Shown here piece by piece: positions 37,802 to 60,866 of a DNA stretch of 64,000 nucleotides (its first letter is position 1; each line of letters starts with the position of its first letter). Made by a program: the position numbers and the translations under genes. Under the pieces are notes generated by a model. It was not told where the DNA came from. It was given only the letters and a program-made list of their open reading frames with translations, and ran no database searches. Location: NCBI GenBank assembly GCA_004551485.1, contig SBLD01000005.1, forward strand, positions 215,326 through 279,325, read 5' to 3'. Source of the stretch: Billgrantia azerbaijanica (GTDB taxonomy: Bacteria > Pseudomonadota > Gammaproteobacteria > Pseudomonadales > Halomonadaceae).

Positions 37802-38107
37802 TTACCAGCTGGACTTCTTGAGCCCAGGGACTTCGCCACGCATAGCGGCTTCACGCAGCTTGTTGCGGCCCAGGCCGAACTTGTTGTAGTAGCCGTGCGG
37901 GCGACCCGTGATGCGGCAGCGGTTGCGCTGGCGCACCGGGCTGGAATCGCGCGGCAACTGCTGCAGCTTGAGCGTTGCGTCGAAGCGCTCTTCGTCGGAA
38001 GCGTTCACGTCCTGGATGATTGCCTTGAGCTCGGCGCGCTTGGCCGCGTACTTCTCGACCAGCTTGGCGCGCTTGAGCTCACGCCCTACCATGCTTTTCT
38101 TTGCCAT
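37802..38107 (-). CDS. rpsN: 30S ribosomal protein S14 (zinc-independent form)
   Basis: A 101-residue S14 of the long, zinc-independent (C-) type: only one cysteine ('[41 protein letters not shown]') where the short C+ form has a CxxC-CxxC site. It sits in the 30S head. 10 nt after rplE. Confidence 0.97.
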   Translation of the reverse strand: MAKKSMVGRELKRAKLVEKYAAKRAELKAIIQDVNASDEERFDATLKLQQLPRDSSPVRQRNRCRITGRPHGYYNKFGLGRNKLREAAMRGEVPGLKKSSW

Positions 38108-38117
38108 GATCCCACCC

Positions 38118-38657
<540 letters not shown>

Positions 38658-38675
38658 TTTGCTACCCGACTCGCG

Positions 38676-38993
38676 TTAGGCGTCGATCTGCGACTGCGTC
38701 GACTTGTAGATGCGTACCTTGGTACCGTCTTCCGTGATCTGGAAGCCGACGCGATCCGCCTTACCGGTCTCCTGATTGAAGATCGCCACGTTGGACGCGT
38801 GAATCGGAGCCTCGCGCTCGACGATACCGCCCTGCTTGCCCGCCATGGGGTTGGGCTTGGTGTGACGCTTGATCATGTTCACACCGGACACGACGAAGCG
38901 GTCGTCCTTGAGGACGCGCTTCACGGTGCCGCGCTTGCCCTTATCCTTGCCGGCGATGACGATCACTTCATCGTCACGTTTGATCTTTTGCAT
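38676..38993 (-). CDS. rplX: 50S ribosomal protein L24
   Basis: A 105-residue L24 with an N-terminal KOW motif ('[22 protein letters not shown]'). It is an assembly initiator for the 50S subunit that binds the 5' end of 23S rRNA. 14 nt after rplN. Confidence 0.97.
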   Translation of the reverse strand: MQKIKRDDEVIVIAGKDKGKRGTVKRVLKDDRFVVSGVNMIKRHTKPNPMAGKQGGIVEREAPIHASNVAIFNQETGKADRVGFQITEDGTKVRIYKSTQSQIDA

Positions 38994-39007
38994 GTCCGCC
39001 TCGCTCC

Positions 39008-39379
39008 TTACAGCACTTCGGGCGCCAGGGAAATGATCTTCATGAACTTCTCGGTGCGAAGTTCACGGGTCACCGGCCCGAAGATACGGGTCCCGATCGG
39101 CTGCTCGTTGGTGTTGTTCAACAGCACCGCTGCATTGCCGTCGAAGCGGATCAGCGAGCCGTCATTGCGACGCACGCCGCTCCTGGTACGCACCACCACC
39201 GCCTTGAGCACCTGGCCCTTCTTGACCTTGCCACGCGGGATGGCTTCTTTCACCGTCACCTTGATGATGTCGCCCACGCGGGCATAGCGGCGGTGCGAAC
39301 CGCCCAGCACCTTGATGCACTGCACCCGGCGCGCTCCGCTGTTGTCGGCGACATCCAGCATTGTCTGAGTCTGAATCAT
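39008..39379 (-). CDS. rplN: 50S ribosomal protein L14
   Basis: A 123-residue L14 ('[27 protein letters not shown]', '[35 protein letters not shown]'). It is an interface protein contacting 16S rRNA. It starts 39 nt after rpsQ, marking the conventional S10/spc boundary; I see no clear separate promoter in that gap. Confidence 0.97.
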   Translation of the reverse strand: MIQTQTMLDVADNSGARRVQCIKVLGGSHRRYARVGDIIKVTVKEAIPRGKVKKGQVLKAVVVRTRSGVRRNDGSLIRFDGNAAVLLNNTNEQPIGTRIFGPVTRELRTEKFMKIISLAPEVL

Positions 39380-39418
39380 CGGTTTTCTCCAAACCTAATC
39401 TGACTGCACTCGCCGAGC

Positions 39419-39679
39419 TCAGCCCTTGGCCTGCTCGAGCACCTCGACCAGGGCCCAGGCCTTCTTGCGCGACAGCGGGCGGCACTCCTGGATGGAGACC
39501 GTGTCGCCGAACTTCGCCTGGTTCGCCTCGTCATGAGCATGCAGCTTGGTGGAGCGCTTCACGTACTTGCCGTAGATCGGGTGGCGCTCGCGACGCTCGA
39601 TCATCACGACGATGGACTTGTCCATCTTGTCGCTCACCACCTTGCCGGTGAGCGTACGGGCTTTCTTCTCTTCGGCCAT
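39419..39679 (-). CDS. rpsQ: 30S ribosomal protein S17
   Basis: An 86-residue S17 ('[44 protein letters not shown]'). ATG 39679 was chosen over an in-frame GTG at 39688 because AGGTGA lies 5 nt upstream and it gives the usual 'MAEEKK' start. The start is one base from the rpmC stop. It binds helix 11 of 16S rRNA. Confidence 0.95.
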   Translation of the reverse strand: MAEEKKARTLTGKVVSDKMDKSIVVMIERRERHPIYGKYVKRSTKLHAHDEANQAKFGDTVSIQECRPLSRKKAWALVEVLEQAKG

Positions 39680-39680
39680 C

Positions 39681-39872
39681 TCAGTCACCTGCCTTCTCGT
39701 TGAGCACAGTCTTCACGCGGGCGATATCCCGACGGACCTGCTTGAGCAGATGCGTCTGGCTCAGCTGGCCGGTGGCCTTCTGCATGCGCAGGTTGAACTG
39801 CTCCTTGAGCAGCTCGAGGAGCTGCTCGCGGAGTTCCTCGACTGACTTTTCGCGAATTTCCTGGGCTTTCAT
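39681..39872 (-). CDS. rpmC: 50S ribosomal protein L29
   Basis: A 63-residue L29, a two-helix protein at the tunnel exit that helps dock SRP and trigger factor ('[60 protein letters not shown]'). ATG 39872 overlaps the rplP stop by one base (TGATG); GTG one codon earlier is possible. Confidence 0.95.
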   Translation of the reverse strand: MKAQEIREKSVEELREQLLELLKEQFNLRMQKATGQLSQTHLLKQVRRDIARVKTVLNEKAGD

Positions 39873-40285
39873 CACATCACCGTCCGTTTCACAAAGGTGG
39901 TGGAGACCGGGAATTTCTGGGCGGCCAGGGCAAACGCCTCGCGGGCCAGCTCCTCGGAAACCCCTTCGATCTCGTACAGCACGCGACCGGGCTGGATCTG
40001 CGCCACCCAGTACTCCACGGAACCCTTGCCCTTACCCATACGGACTTCGAGCGGCTTCTTGGAGATCGGCTTGTCCGGGAAGACACGGATCCAGATCTTG
40101 CCACCACGCTTGACGTGACGGGTGATCGCACGGCGCCCGGCCTCGATCTGACGGGCGGTGACGCGACCCCGGCCAGTGGCCTTCAGGCCGTACTCGCCGA
40201 AACTCACCTTGCTGCCGCGATGCGCCAGGCCACGGTTGCGACCCTTCTGCATCTTGCGGAACTTCATACGCTTGGGTTGTAACAT
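39872..40285 (-). CDS. rplP: 50S ribosomal protein L16
   Basis: A 137-residue L16 ('[24 protein letters not shown]', '[36 protein letters not shown]'). It lies near the peptidyl-transferase centre and A-site tRNA elbow. 15 nt after rpsC. Confidence 0.97.
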   Translation of the reverse strand: MLQPKRMKFRKMQKGRNRGLAHRGSKVSFGEYGLKATGRGRVTARQIEAGRRAITRHVKRGGKIWIRVFPDKPISKKPLEVRMGKGKGSVEYWVAQIQPGRVLYEIEGVSEELAREAFALAAQKFPVSTTFVKRTVM

Positions 40286-40300
40286 CGACTCGCTCTCCCC

Positions 40301-40999
40301 TTACCTGGAACCTTTCTTCTTGGAGGGCGCGGCCTGCGGCTGCTTGGCCTTGGCGCGGACTTCCTCGATGCCGCCGAGGATTTCCCCCTTGAAGACCCAC
40401 ACCTTGACACCGATGATGCCGTAGGTGGTCTTGGCCTCGTAGGTGGCGTAGTCGATGTCCGCCCGCAGCGTGTGCAGCGGCACGCGACCTTCGCGGTACC
40501 ACTCGGTGCGGGCGATTTCCGCACCGCCGAGACGGCCGGAGAGCTGCACCTTGATGCCGCCGGCGCCGAGACGCATGGCGTTCTGCACGGCGCGCTTCAT
40601 GGCGCGACGGAACATCACGCGGCGCTCGAGCTGGCCGGCGATGTTCTGCGCGACGAGCTTGGCATCGAGTTCCGGCTTGCGGACTTCTTCGATGTTGACG
40701 TGAACGGGCACGCCCATCATCGCGGTGACCTCGCGGCGCAGACGATCGACGTCCTCGCCCTTCTTGCCGATCACGATGCCCGGACGGGCGGTGTGAATGG
40801 TGATGCGGGCGTTGTTGGCCGGACGCTCGATGGTAATGCGGCTCACGGACGCATTCTTCAGGCGCTCCTCGAGGAAGCGACGCACTTCGAGGTCGTTGTT
40901 CAGTCGGTCGGCGTAGGCGTCGCTCTCGGCGTACCACACGGACGTGTGGTCCTTGACGATGCCCAACCGAATGCCTGTTGGATTGACTTTCTGACCCAT
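40301..40999 (-). CDS. rpsC: 30S ribosomal protein S3
   Basis: A 232-residue S3 ('[25 protein letters not shown]'), with KH domain '[26 protein letters not shown]' and the entry-tunnel helicase residues in '[39 protein letters not shown]'. It forms part of the mRNA entry channel. 11 nt after rplV. Confidence 0.97.
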   Translation of the reverse strand: MGQKVNPTGIRLGIVKDHTSVWYAESDAYADRLNNDLEVRRFLEERLKNASVSRITIERPANNARITIHTARPGIVIGKKGEDVDRLRREVTAMMGVPVHVNIEEVRKPELDAKLVAQNIAGQLERRVMFRRAMKRAVQNAMRLGAGGIKVQLSGRLGGAEIARTEWYREGRVPLHTLRADIDYATYEAKTTYGIIGVKVWVFKGEILGGIEEVRAKAKQPQAAPSKKKGSR

Positions 41000-41010
41000 C
41001 TGGTCGACTC

Positions 41011-41343
41011 CTACTTCTCGGCTACCTTGACGGTGATGTGGCAGGTGCGCTTCAGAATGCGATCCGCACGGCCCTTGGCGCGCGGACGGATGCGCTTGAG
41101 CGTCATGCCCTCATCGACGCAGATGGTCGAGACACGCAGCTCGTCGATATCCATGCCGTTGTTTTCTTCCGCATTCGCGATGGCGGACTGCAGCACCTTC
41201 TTGACCAGCTTGGCAGCCTTCTTCGGCGAGAAGGTCAGCAGGTCGAGCGCTTCGGCGACCGGCTTACCGCGCACCTGGTCAGCCACCAAACGGGCCTTCT
41301 GGGCGGATAAACGAGCGCCACGCAGCTTAGCTGTGACTTCCAT
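41011..41343 (-). CDS. rplV: 50S ribosomal protein L22
   Basis: A 110-residue L22 whose beta-hairpin ('[41 protein letters not shown]') lines the exit tunnel; the hairpin shows no deletion of the macrolide-resistance kind. 18 nt after rpsS. Confidence 0.97.
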   Translation of the reverse strand: MEVTAKLRGARLSAQKARLVADQVRGKPVAEALDLLTFSPKKAAKLVKKVLQSAIANAEENNGMDIDELRVSTICVDEGMTLKRIRPRAKGRADRILKRTCHITVKVAEK

Positions 41344-41361
41344 CTCTCAATCCTCTCTGGC

Positions 41362-41637
41362 TTACCGTTTGGCTTTCTTGTCCGCCGCATGGCCGCGATA
41401 GGTGCGGGTGGCAGCGAATTCGCCCAGCTTGTGGCCAACCATTTCCTCGGAGACGTGCACCGGGACGTGTTGGCGACCGTTATGGACTGCAATGGTGAGC
41501 CCGACCATGTTGGGCAGGATCATGGAACGACGCGACCAGGTCTTGATCGGTTTGCGGTCGTTCTTCTCCACTGCAGCCTCAACCTTCTTCAGCAGATGAA
41601 GGTCAATGAAGGGACCTTTCTTCAGTGAACGTGGCAC
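41362..41637 (-). CDS. rpsS: 30S ribosomal protein S19
   Basis: A 91-residue S19 ('[22 protein letters not shown]', '[27 protein letters not shown]', '[16 protein letters not shown]'). It pairs with S13 in the 30S head and contacts the A-site region. 22 nt after rplB. Confidence 0.97.
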   Translation of the reverse strand: MPRSLKKGPFIDLHLLKKVEAAVEKNDRKPIKTWSRRSMILPNMVGLTIAVHNGRQHVPVHVSEEMVGHKLGEFAATRTYRGHAADKKAKR

Positions 41638-41659
41638 AGCCGTTACCTCTTAAAGTCTG

Positions 41660-42487
41660 TTACTTGGCCTTGCGGCGACGGACGATCAGCTTGTCGGTGC
41701 GCTTGTTCTTGCGGGTCTTGTGGCCCTTGGTGGGGATACCCCACGGCGTCACCGGGTGACGACCACCGCTGGTGCGGCCCTCACCGCCACCGTGCGGGTG
41801 GTCCACCGGGTTCATGGCCACGCCGCGAACCGTCGGACGCACGCCTCTCCAGCGCTTCGCACCGGCCTTGCCAAGCTGACGCAGGCTGTGCTCGGAGTTG
41901 CTCACCTCCCCCAGGGTCGCGCGGCACTCGGCCAGCACCTTGCGCATCTCGCCGGAGCGCAGACGCAGGGAGGCGTAGTTGCCTTCGCGGGCGACCAGCT
42001 GGGCGCTGGTGCCGGCGCTGCGGGCGAGCTGGGCGCCCTTGCCGGGCTTGAGCTCGATGCAATGCACGGTGGAACCCAGCGGAATGTTGCGCAGGGGCAG
42101 GGTGTTGCCCTTCTTGATCGCCGCGTTGACGCCGGACTCGAGACGGTCGCCGGCGCTCACGCCCTTGGGCGCGATGATGTAGCGACGCTCACCGTCCAGA
42201 TACTTGAGCAGCGCGATGTGGGCGCTGCGATTCGGGTCGTACTCCAGGCGTTCGACGATGGCGGGCACGCCATCCTTGGTGCGCTTGAAATCGATGATCC
42301 GGTAGTGCTGACGATGACCACCGCCCACGTGACGAGTGGTGATACGACCGTTGTTGTTGCGACCGCCGGAGCGCGCCTGCTTCTCGAGCAGCGGCGCATA
42401 GGGCTTGCCCTTGTGCAGCTCGTCGCTGACGACCTTGACCAGGTGGCGACGACCGGCGGATGTGGGTTTTGTCTTGACGATTGCCAT
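41660..42487 (-). CDS. rplB: 50S ribosomal protein L2
   Basis: A 275-residue L2, needed for subunit joining and close to the peptidyl-transferase centre. The conserved histidine loop is present in '[30 protein letters not shown]'. 17 nt after rplW. Confidence 0.98.
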   Translation of the reverse strand: MAIVKTKPTSAGRRHLVKVVSDELHKGKPYAPLLEKQARSGGRNNNGRITTRHVGGGHRQHYRIIDFKRTKDGVPAIVERLEYDPNRSAHIALLKYLDGERRYIIAPKGVSAGDRLESGVNAAIKKGNTLPLRNIPLGSTVHCIELKPGKGAQLARSAGTSAQLVAREGNYASLRLRSGEMRKVLAECRATLGEVSNSEHSLRQLGKAGAKRWRGVRPTVRGVAMNPVDHPHGGGEGRTSGGRHPVTPWGIPTKGHKTRKNKRTDKLIVRRRKAK

Positions 42488-42504
42488 GATCCGTACTCCT
42501 GCCC

Positions 42505-42801
42505 TTATTCGGCGCCAGTGAAGTCTTCGAGCGTCTCACCGGCCGCCAGGGTCACGTAGGCCTTGCGGTAGCCCTTGCGACGGCCCAGACCCTGCGCGCT
42601 GCGCTTGGTCTTGCCCTTCACGTTCAGTACCTGGACGCGATCGACTTTCTTGCCGAACAGAACCTGTACGGCGGTCTTGATCTCCGGCTTGGTCGCGTCG
42701 TCGGCCACCTTGAACACGTACTGGTTGTTCTCGGCGGCGAAGGCGGCCTTCTCGGTCACGTGCGGCCCAAGCAGCACCTTGAATACGCGCTCCTGGTTCA
42801 T
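42505..42801 (-). CDS. rplW: 50S ribosomal protein L23
   Basis: A 98-residue L23 at the exit of the peptide tunnel, the docking site for trigger factor and SRP. Typical are '[55 protein letters not shown]'. ATG overlaps the rplD stop (ATGA). Confidence 0.97.
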   Translation of the reverse strand: MNQERVFKVLLGPHVTEKAAFAAENNQYVFKVADDATKPEIKTAVQVLFGKKVDRVQVLNVKGKTKRSAQGLGRRKGYRKAYVTLAAGETLEDFTGAE

Positions 42802-43403
42802 GCCAGCTTCTCCTCGAATTTACGCAGGGCGGAGACGGTGACGAGCACCTTGTCGAAGGCAATCAGGCTCACCGGATCGGCGGCGGCCACGTCCACCACA
42901 TCCACGTTGGGAATGTTGCGGGCAGCCAGGTAGAGCTTCTCGTCGACTTCCTCGGTGACGATCAGCGCCTTCTCCAGACCCAGCTCGCCCAGCTTGGCGA
43001 CGAGCTGCTTGGTCTTGGGGGCTTCGACGCCGAAGGAGTCGACGGCCACCAGGCGCTCCTGGCGCACCAGCTCGGAGAGGATCGCGCGCATCGCCGCGCG
43101 GTACATCTTGCGGTTGACCTTCTGGGTGTAGTCCTGCGGCCGGGCCGCAAAGGTCACGCCGCCGCTGCGCCACAGGGGCGAGCGGATGGTGCCGGCACGG
43201 GCGCGGCCGGTGCCCTTCTGGCGCCACGGCTTCTTGCCACCGCCGCGCACGTCGGAACGGTTCTTCTGGGCGCGGGTGCCCTGGCGGCCAGCGGCCAGGT
43301 AGGCGGTGACGACCTGGTGCACCAGCGCCTCGTTGAATTCTTTGCCAAAGGTGGCGTCGGACACTTCGACGGTACCCGCGCCTGCAGCAAGATTCAGATT
43401 CAT
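42798..43403 (-). CDS. rplD: 50S ribosomal protein L4
   Basis: A 201-residue L4. The extended tunnel loop is '[44 protein letters not shown]'; it looks wild-type. In E. coli L4 also represses the S10 operon by binding its leader; the leader here is too short for that structure. 14 nt after rplC. Confidence 0.97.
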   Translation of the reverse strand: MNLNLAAGAGTVEVSDATFGKEFNEALVHQVVTAYLAAGRQGTRAQKNRSDVRGGGKKPWRQKGTGRARAGTIRSPLWRSGGVTFAARPQDYTQKVNRKMYRAAMRAILSELVRQERLVAVDSFGVEAPKTKQLVAKLGELGLEKALIVTEEVDEKLYLAARNIPNVDVVDVAAADPVSLIAFDKVLVTVSALRKFEEKLA

Positions 43404-43417
43404 CGGTTCTATCCCCT

Positions 43418-44056
43418 TCAGCCAGCTTTGACGGCGCTGCGCACGATGACGTCGCTACCGGTGGCACCGGGCACGGCACCCTTGATCAGCAGCAGGTTGC
43501 GTTCGGCATCGACCCGCACGACTTCGAGGCTCTGCACGGTGCAACGGACATTGCCCAGCTGACCGGCCATCTTCTTGCCCTTGAAGACGCGACCCGGGGT
43601 CTGACACATGCCGATGGAACCCGGCGCGCGGTGCGACAGGGAGTTGCCGTGGCTGTTGTCCTGGGTGCGGAAATTCCAGCGCTTGACGGCGCCCTGGAAG
43701 CCCTTGCCCTTGGAGGTACCGGTCACGTCAACCTTCTGACCGGCTTCGAAGAGGGATACGGTGAGTTCGCCGCCCACTTCCGGAGCATCCAAGCCTTCGG
43801 GAAGGCGGAACTCCATGAGGAGGCGACCGGCCTCGACACCTGCCTTGGCGAACTGCCCGGCCTGGGCTTTCGTCAGGTGCTTGGCCTTGCGGGAGCCGGT
43901 TGTCACCTGAACCGCTGCGTAGCCGTCGGAGTCGACGGACTTGACGCGAGTCACGCGGTTCGGTTCAACCTCGATCACGGTCACGGGCACGGATGCGCCA
44001 TCTTCGGTAAAGACACGGGTCATACCGGCCTTCTTACCGACCAAACCGATAGTCAT
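43418..44056 (-). CDS. rplC: 50S ribosomal protein L3
   Basis: A 212-residue L3 ('[39 protein letters not shown]', '[19 protein letters not shown]', '[36 protein letters not shown]'). It helps initiate 50S assembly and its loop reaches the peptidyl-transferase centre. The gap from rpsJ is unusually long, 154 nt. Confidence 0.97.
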   Translation of the reverse strand: MTIGLVGKKAGMTRVFTEDGASVPVTVIEVEPNRVTRVKSVDSDGYAAVQVTTGSRKAKHLTKAQAGQFAKAGVEAGRLLMEFRLPEGLDAPEVGGELTVSLFEAGQKVDVTGTSKGKGFQGAVKRWNFRTQDNSHGNSLSHRAPGSIGMCQTPGRVFKGKKMAGQLGNVRCTVQSLEVVRVDAERNLLLIKGAVPGATGSDVIVRSAVKAG

Positions 44057-44134
44057 TCTCAGTCTCCTTTAGTGTACGGGGCTATCACCCGCTATGGCTG
44101 CCCTTTCCAGAGCATTCCACTAGCACGTTGTGTG

Positions 44135-44183
44135 GCGCCTCACGGCGCGGCGGCTGCTGCTCGTGCGAAGTCACGTGACGAGC
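44135..44183 (-). promoter_or_regulatory. Hairpins in the long rpsJ-rplC gap
   Basis: The 154-nt gap holds GCGCC/GGCGC (44135-44139 with 44144-44148) and GCTCGT/ACGAGC (44159-44164 with 44178-44183, enclosing CACGTG). No clear gene or sigma-70 promoter is seen. It may be a translational control or processing site. Confidence 0.35.
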
Positions 44184-44210
44184 GCTGGGCCGCGGTGTCT
44201 AGTGTGGCAA

Positions 44211-44561
<351 letters not shown>

Positions 44562-44586
44562 CTACCCACGCATTCAAAGGATGCGC

Positions 44587-44615
44587 ATTATAGGCACGCC
44601 TCCGCCGAGAGTCAA
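44587..44615 (-). promoter_or_regulatory. Sigma-70 promoter of the S10 operon
   Basis: On the minus strand TTGACT (44615-44610) and a perfect TATAAT (44592-44587) are exactly 17 nt apart. Transcription would begin near 44580, leaving a leader of about 58 nt before rpsJ. It lies just downstream of the tuf terminator. Confidence 0.85.
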
Positions 44616-44636
44616 ACACTCGCGACGGTGCGCAGA

Positions 44637-44662
44637 AAGGGGGCTCCTCGCGGAGCCCCCTT
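44637..44662 (-). terminator. Terminator of the str operon after tuf
   Basis: AAGGGGGCTCC and GGAGCCCCCTT form an 11-bp stem around a 4-nt loop, 20 nt after the tuf stop, followed on the minus strand by TTTC. It separates str from S10 transcription. Confidence 0.85.
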
Positions 44663-44682
44663 CGATCATCGTGGAGTACCGC

Positions 44683-45876
<1,194 letters not shown>

Positions 45877-45905
45877 TGCTTTAACCTCTTTACGTTAGCT
45901 AACGG

Positions 45906-48026
<2,121 letters not shown>

Positions 48027-48119
48027 GATGGAATTCTCCATTGCTGTGAAGGGCCACCCATCCGGGTGGCACTTCGTGTATGGAACGCGTCTGAAGCGGC
48101 GTGCGCGAAAACGCGGCTC

Positions 48120-48590
48120 TTAGAACCGATAATGGGAGAAGGCCTTGTTGGCCTCCGCCATGCGATGCACGTCTTCCCGCTTCTTGACGGCCGCGCCCTT
48201 GCCCTCGGCGGCATCCAGCATCTCGCCGGCCAGGCGCTGCACCATGGTCTTCTCGCCACGACGGCGTGCGGCATCCACCAGCCAGCGCATCGCCAGCGCC
48301 TGGCGGCGTGACGGACGCACCTCGACCGGCACCTGATAGGTCGCCCCGCCGACGCGGCGCGACTTGACCTCGACCATCGGCTGGATAGCTTCCAGCGCCT
48401 TGTCGAAGATCTCCAGCGGCTCTTCCTTGCTACGCTCGGCAACCCTGTCCAACGCACCGTAGACGATGCGCTCAGCCACGGACTTCTTGCCGCTGACCAT
48501 CAGGTGGTTCATGAACTTGGCCAGGCGCTCGCTTCCGAACTTGGGATCCGGGAGAATCTCACGCTTGGCAACAACTCTTCTTCTAGGCAT
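48120..48590 (-). CDS. rpsG: 30S ribosomal protein S7
   Basis: A 156-residue S7 ('[40 protein letters not shown]'), which organises the 30S head and, in E. coli, represses str-operon translation through the S12-S7 gap. Here that gap is 133 nt, long enough for such a site. ATG 48590 gives the standard start; a frame to 48647 is a shadow. Confidence 0.97.
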   Translation of the reverse strand: MPRRRVVAKREILPDPKFGSERLAKFMNHLMVSGKKSVAERIVYGALDRVAERSKEEPLEIFDKALEAIQPMVEVKSRRVGGATYQVPVEVRPSRRQALAMRWLVDAARRRGEKTMVQRLAGEMLDAAEGKGAAVKKREDVHRMAEANKAFSHYRF

Positions 48591-48723
48591 GACAAGCCCT
48601 CTGTGGTAAGGGTCTTTCAGGCAAACCCGGGACTCACGCCGGCCCACCGCAATGCACCGTCACGCCGCCCGGCCTTACTCTCATCAGACCGATAGCAAAT
48701 TCTGTGTCTCGCCCCGGGCCAAA

Positions 48724-49098
<375 letters not shown>

Positions 49099-49176
49099 GT
49101 TGTGTAGCTGACTCCAATGGTTGCCTTGCCTTTCCAGCGGGCGCGGGCGCACCCACCCCACTGTTAAAGGCTGCGC

Positions 49177-49206
49177 ATTCTAATGTCTGGCGGGGTCGGG
49201 CGTCAA
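49177..49206 (-). promoter_or_regulatory. Sigma-70 promoter of the str operon (rpsL)
   Basis: On the minus strand TTGACG (49206-49201) and TAGAAT (49182-49177) are 18 nt apart, about 80 nt before the rpsL ATG. The -35 box shares its first base with the hairpin that follows rpoC. Confidence 0.8.
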
Positions 49207-49229
49207 GCAGGGGGCCTTGGCCCCCTGCT
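49206..49229 (-). terminator. Hairpin terminator after rpoC
   Basis: AGCAGGGGGCC and GGCCCCCTGCT form a perfect 11-bp stem with a 2-nt spacer, 15 nt after the rpoC stop. There is no long T-run; the sequence continues into the rpsL -35 box. Confidence 0.65.
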
Positions 49230-49244
49230 GCCGTCGCTCGCCGC

Positions 49245-53492
<4,248 letters not shown>

Positions 53493-53554
53493 GGGCGGGG
53501 GCGTCGGGTTCGCCCCCGCGGACCGTCATACTGTGAAGCGCCGGCGCGGCAGCC

Positions 53555-57634
<4,080 letters not shown>

Positions 57635-57868
57635 CTGTATTCCCCAGCTTGTTCACCATGGGTGACCGTTGCGCGGTCGGCGCCACCCGACGGGCTCGGC
57701 CCCGTCAGGCGCTGACGGCAAGCCCCACCAAGGAGAGCTCGCCGTCGGAATTCGTCTAGCGGCGCTGCGTGAGCAAAGCGCTAGTGCAACAGAAAAAGGC
57801 CGGCAGCGGGTAGGCCCGCCACCAGCCGTGGAAGCTTACGCAGCGCGTAAAGCCATGGGGCACAAGGG
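57635..57868 (-). promoter_or_regulatory. rplL-rpoB intercistronic region
   Basis: A 234-nt gap between rplL and rpoB. A TTACGC/GCGTAA hairpin lies at about 57836-57851, close to the rplL stop. In E. coli this gap holds an attenuator and an RNase III site that lower rpoBC transcription relative to rplJL. The position matches, but I could not confirm those elements. Confidence 0.45.
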
Positions 57869-58240
57869 TTACTTGAGCTCCACGCTCGCGCCGGCGTCTT
57901 CCAGCTTCTTCTTGGCCTCTTCGGCGTCTTCCTTGGACATCGCTTCCTTGATGGTCGCCGGTGCGCCGTCGACGGCACCCTTGGCTTCCTTCAGGCCCAG
58001 GCCGGTGATCTCGCGAACGGCCTTGATCACGTTGACCTTCTTGTCGCCGGCCGCGGTCAGCACCAGGTCGAACTCGGTCTGCTCTTCGGCGGCGGCTTCG
58101 CCACCGGCGGCCGGGCCGGCCACGACGGCGGCCGCAGCGGAGACGCCGAACTTCTCTTCCATCGCCTCGATCAGCTCGACGACTTCCATGACGGACATGT
58201 CGGCCACGGCGTTGATGATGTCTTCTTTGGTCAGTGCCAT
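57869..58240 (-). CDS. rplL: 50S ribosomal protein L7/L12
   Basis: A 123-residue L7/L12, present as multiple copies in the stalk that recruits translation GTPases. N-terminal dimer domain '[33 protein letters not shown]', an Ala/Gly hinge (about 38-50) and C-terminal '[39 protein letters not shown]'. 90 nt after rplJ. Confidence 0.98.
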   Translation of the reverse strand: MALTKEDIINAVADMSVMEVVELIEAMEEKFGVSAAAAVVAGPAAGGEAAAEEQTEFDLVLTAAGDKKVNVIKAVREITGLGLKEAKGAVDGAPATIKEAMSKEDAEEAKKKLEDAGASVELK

Positions 58241-58330
58241 TTTCGGTATTCCTAACTTTGCGGGAGCCTCGGCGCACCGAGCGCTCGTCTGTTCAGTGTT
58301 CGATTCAGGCTGCGAAGCAGAGTTCGCCGA

Positions 58331-58834
58331 TCAGGCGGCCTCTTCCTGCTTCTGGTCGCGCAGCGCGGCCAGGGTACGAACCAGCTTGCCGGCGGATGCC
58401 TCCTTCATGACGGACATCAGCTTGGCGATGGCCTCGTCATAGGTCGGCAGGGTCGCCAGACGGTCGAGATCGCTTGCCGGGATCAACTCGCCTTCGTAGG
58501 CCAGCGCCTTGACTTCGAAGTTCTTCTCGTCCTTGGCAAACTCCTTGAACAGACGGGCGGCAGCGCCCGGGTGCTCGTAAGAGAAAGCCAGCAGGGTCGG
58601 ACCCGAGAAGCTCTCCTCCAGAATCTCCCAGGGAGTTCCGGACAGGGCGCGGCGTGCCAGGGTGTTGCGCACAACACGGATCTGCACGCCATTCTCGCGG
58701 GCCTGCTTGCGCAGGTCGGTCATCTTGCTGACCGTGACGCCACGAGAGTCGGCAACAACGACGGAGAGTGCATCCTTGGCCGCTTCACTGACCTCGGCAA
58801 CGATCGCCTTCTTGCCTTCGAGTGCTAGTGGCAC
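58331..58834 (-). CDS. rplJ: 50S ribosomal protein L10
   Basis: A 167-residue L10, base of the L7/L12 stalk. GTG 58834 is chosen because AAGGAG lies 8 nt upstream and the protein then starts '[32 protein letters not shown]' like its family; the longer frame to 58906 is inside the leader. L10 with L7/L12 represses this mRNA through the leader just upstream. Confidence 0.95.
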   Translation of the reverse strand: MPLALEGKKAIVAEVSEAAKDALSVVVADSRGVTVSKMTDLRKQARENGVQIRVVRNTLARRALSGTPWEILEESFSGPTLLAFSYEHPGAAARLFKEFAKDEKNFEVKALAYEGELIPASDLDRLATLPTYDEAIAKLMSVMKEASAGKLVRTLAALRDQKQEEAA

Positions 58835-58849
58835 GGTGATCACTCCTTC

Positions 58850-59030
58850 GTGCCGGAGCCACGCCATGCGGGCTCCGGTGGTTACCATCTCTCCCGGCCG
58901 GGCCATCGGGCCACGTCCGGGAGTCCTGGGTGATGGTGCTCACCAGTATCCTGGCGGCCACACCATCTGCGCAGGCATCCCGAAGGAAGCTTAAGCCGCC
59001 CGACGAGTCGGGCGGCGCCTGCGGTCTTTG
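58850..59030 (-). ncRNA. L10 leader (autoregulatory mRNA element of rplJL)
   Basis: The 274-nt rplA-rplJ gap contains, on the minus strand, the paired elements 'GACCGCAGGCGCC' and 'GCCTGCGCAGATGGTG', matching the conserved core of the gammaproteobacterial L10 leader, plus a strong GCCGCCCGAC/GTCGGGCGGC hairpin. L10 or the L10-L12 complex would bind here to limit rplJL translation. Exact ends are approximate. Confidence 0.65.
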
Positions 59031-59108
59031 ACGGCGCCTCGCGTCGGGGCAGGAAGCCCGGACGCGCGGACCGCAAAGTTTCTGCATTCGTCTCGATCGC
59101 CGCTTCGC

Positions 59109-59801
59109 TTACACGAAGGGAGACGGATCGAGGGTCAGGCCCGGCCCCATGGTGGTGGACAGGGTCATCTTCTTGAAATAGATCCCCTTGGACGTGCTCG
59201 GCTTGAGCCGCTTGAGGTCGGCGACCAGCGCCTCGAGGTTGCCGCGGATCGCATTGGCCTCGAAATCGACCTTGCCCAGGGTGGTGTGGATGATGCCGTT
59301 CTTGTCGGTACGGAAGCGCACCTGGCCCGCCTTGGCGTTCTTCACGGCGGTCGCCACGTCCGGCGTCACGGTGCCGACCTTGGGGTTCGGCATCAGGCCG
59401 CGCGGACCGAGGATCTGGCCCAGCTGACCGACGACGCGCATGGCGTCGGGCGAGGCGATGACCACGTCGAAGTCGAGCTGGCCCTTCTTGACCTGCTCGG
59501 CCAGGTCATCCATGCCGACGATATCGGCACCGGCCTCCTTGGCGGCGTCGGCGTTGGCACCCTGCGTGAAGACGGCGACACGCACGTCCTTGCCGGTACC
59601 GTTGGGCATGACGGTCGCACCACGCACCACCTGGTCGGATTTACGCGGGTCGACGCCGAGGTTGATGGCAACGTCCACGGACTCCTTGAACTTGACGGTG
59701 GACAGCTCGGCGAGCAGGGACACGGCCTCCTCCAGGGAATAGGCCTTGGTCGGGTCGACCTTCTCGCGGATCATCTGAGCACGCTTGGACAGTTTGGCCA
59801 T
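59109..59801 (-). CDS. rplA: 50S ribosomal protein L1
   Basis: A 230-residue L1, which forms the mobile L1 stalk and, in E. coli, represses the rplKA mRNA. Blocks: '[42 protein letters not shown]' and '[38 protein letters not shown]'. 2 nt after rplK. Confidence 0.98.
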   Translation of the reverse strand: MAKLSKRAQMIREKVDPTKAYSLEEAVSLLAELSTVKFKESVDVAINLGVDPRKSDQVVRGATVMPNGTGKDVRVAVFTQGANADAAKEAGADIVGMDDLAEQVKKGQLDFDVVIASPDAMRVVGQLGQILGPRGLMPNPKVGTVTPDVATAVKNAKAGQVRFRTDKNGIIHTTLGKVDFEANAIRGNLEALVADLKRLKPSTSKGIYFKKMTLSTTMGPGLTLDPSPFV

Positions 59802-59803
59802 GA

Positions 59804-60235
59804 TCAGAGCCCCTCCACGTTCAGGCCCATGCTGCGGGCACTACCGGCAATGGTACGCACCGCGGCGTCGAGATCGGCAGCCGTCAGGTCCGGCTCCTTC
59901 GTCTTGGCGATCTCCTCGAGCTGCTCACGGGTCACGGTACCGACCTTCTTCTTGTTCGGCTCACCGGAGCCGGACTTGATGCCTGCCGCCTTCTTCAGCA
60001 GGACCGCCGCCGGCGGGGTCTTGGTGACGAAGGTGAAGCTGCGGTCGGAATAGACGGTGATCACCACCGGCGTCGGCAGACCCGGCTCGATGTCCTGGGT
60101 CGCTGCGTTGAACGCCTTGCAGAACTCCATGATGTTGACGCCGTGCTGACCCAGCGCGGGGCCCACGGGGGGACTCGGATTGGCCTTACCCGCTGCTACC
60201 TGCAGCTTGATGTAAGCCTGTACTTTCTTGGCCAT
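59804..60235 (-). CDS. rplK: 50S ribosomal protein L11
   Basis: A 143-residue L11, near the GTPase-associated centre and needed for the RelA response to starvation. '[43 protein letters not shown]' is the N-terminal domain. The gap from nusG is 89 nt; no clear promoter was found in it. Confidence 0.98.
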   Translation of the reverse strand: MAKKVQAYIKLQVAAGKANPSPPVGPALGQHGVNIMEFCKAFNAATQDIEPGLPTPVVITVYSDRSFTFVTKTPPAAVLLKKAAGIKSGSGEPNKKKVGTVTREQLEEIAKTKEPDLTAADLDAAVRTIAGSARSMGLNVEGL

Positions 60236-60324
60236 GTTGCACTCCAGTTGGGTCGTAGCGCCTTGCGGCTCCCCGGGTTACGCGGCCGGCACGCGACCGC
60301 CTTGCGAGTGGCGGGCCGAGAAGG

Positions 60325-60858
60325 CTACTCCTTCTCGACCTGCGCGAATTCCAGCTCGACCGGCGTCGCCCGACCGAAGATCAGCACACTGACCTGCAGG
60401 CGACTCTTGTCGTAGTTGACCTCTTCGACCACGCCGTTGAAGTCGGCGAAGGGCCCGTCGATGACGCGCACGGACTGCCCCGGCTCGAACAGCGTCTTGG
60501 GGCGCGGCTTGTCGGTGCCGTCCTTGACGCGGCGCAGGATGGCATCGGCCTCCTTCTGGGTAATCGGCGCCGGCTTCTCCTTGGTACCGCCGATGAAGCC
60601 CATGACCCGCGGGGTCTCGTTGACCAGGTGCCAGGTCGCGTCATCCATCTCCATCTCGACCAGCACGTAGCCGGGATAGAACTTGCGCTCGCTCTTGCGG
60701 CGCTTGCCGTCGCGCATCTCGACGACTTCCTCGGTCGGCACCAGGATCTCACCGAAGCGGTCCTCCATGCCGTAGAGCTTCACGCGCTCCTTGAGGGAGC
60801 GCATGACATGCTTCTCGAAGCCGGAGTAGGCGTGAACGACGTACCAACGCTTGGACAT
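60325..60858 (-). CDS. nusG: Transcription termination/antitermination protein NusG
   Basis: A 177-residue NusG. The NGN domain is '[45 protein letters not shown]'; the C-terminal KOW domain '[32 protein letters not shown]' binds Rho or S10. ATG 60858 fits the family; a frame to 60993 overlaps secE. secE stops 8 nt upstream, so the two are coupled. Confidence 0.98.
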   Translation of the reverse strand: MSKRWYVVHAYSGFEKHVMRSLKERVKLYGMEDRFGEILVPTEEVVEMRDGKRRKSERKFYPGYVLVEMEMDDATWHLVNETPRVMGFIGGTKEKPAPITQKEADAILRRVKDGTDKPRPKTLFEPGQSVRVIDGPFADFNGVVEEVNYDKSRLQVSVLIFGRATPVELEFAQVEKE

Positions 60859-60866
60859 GAGTACTC

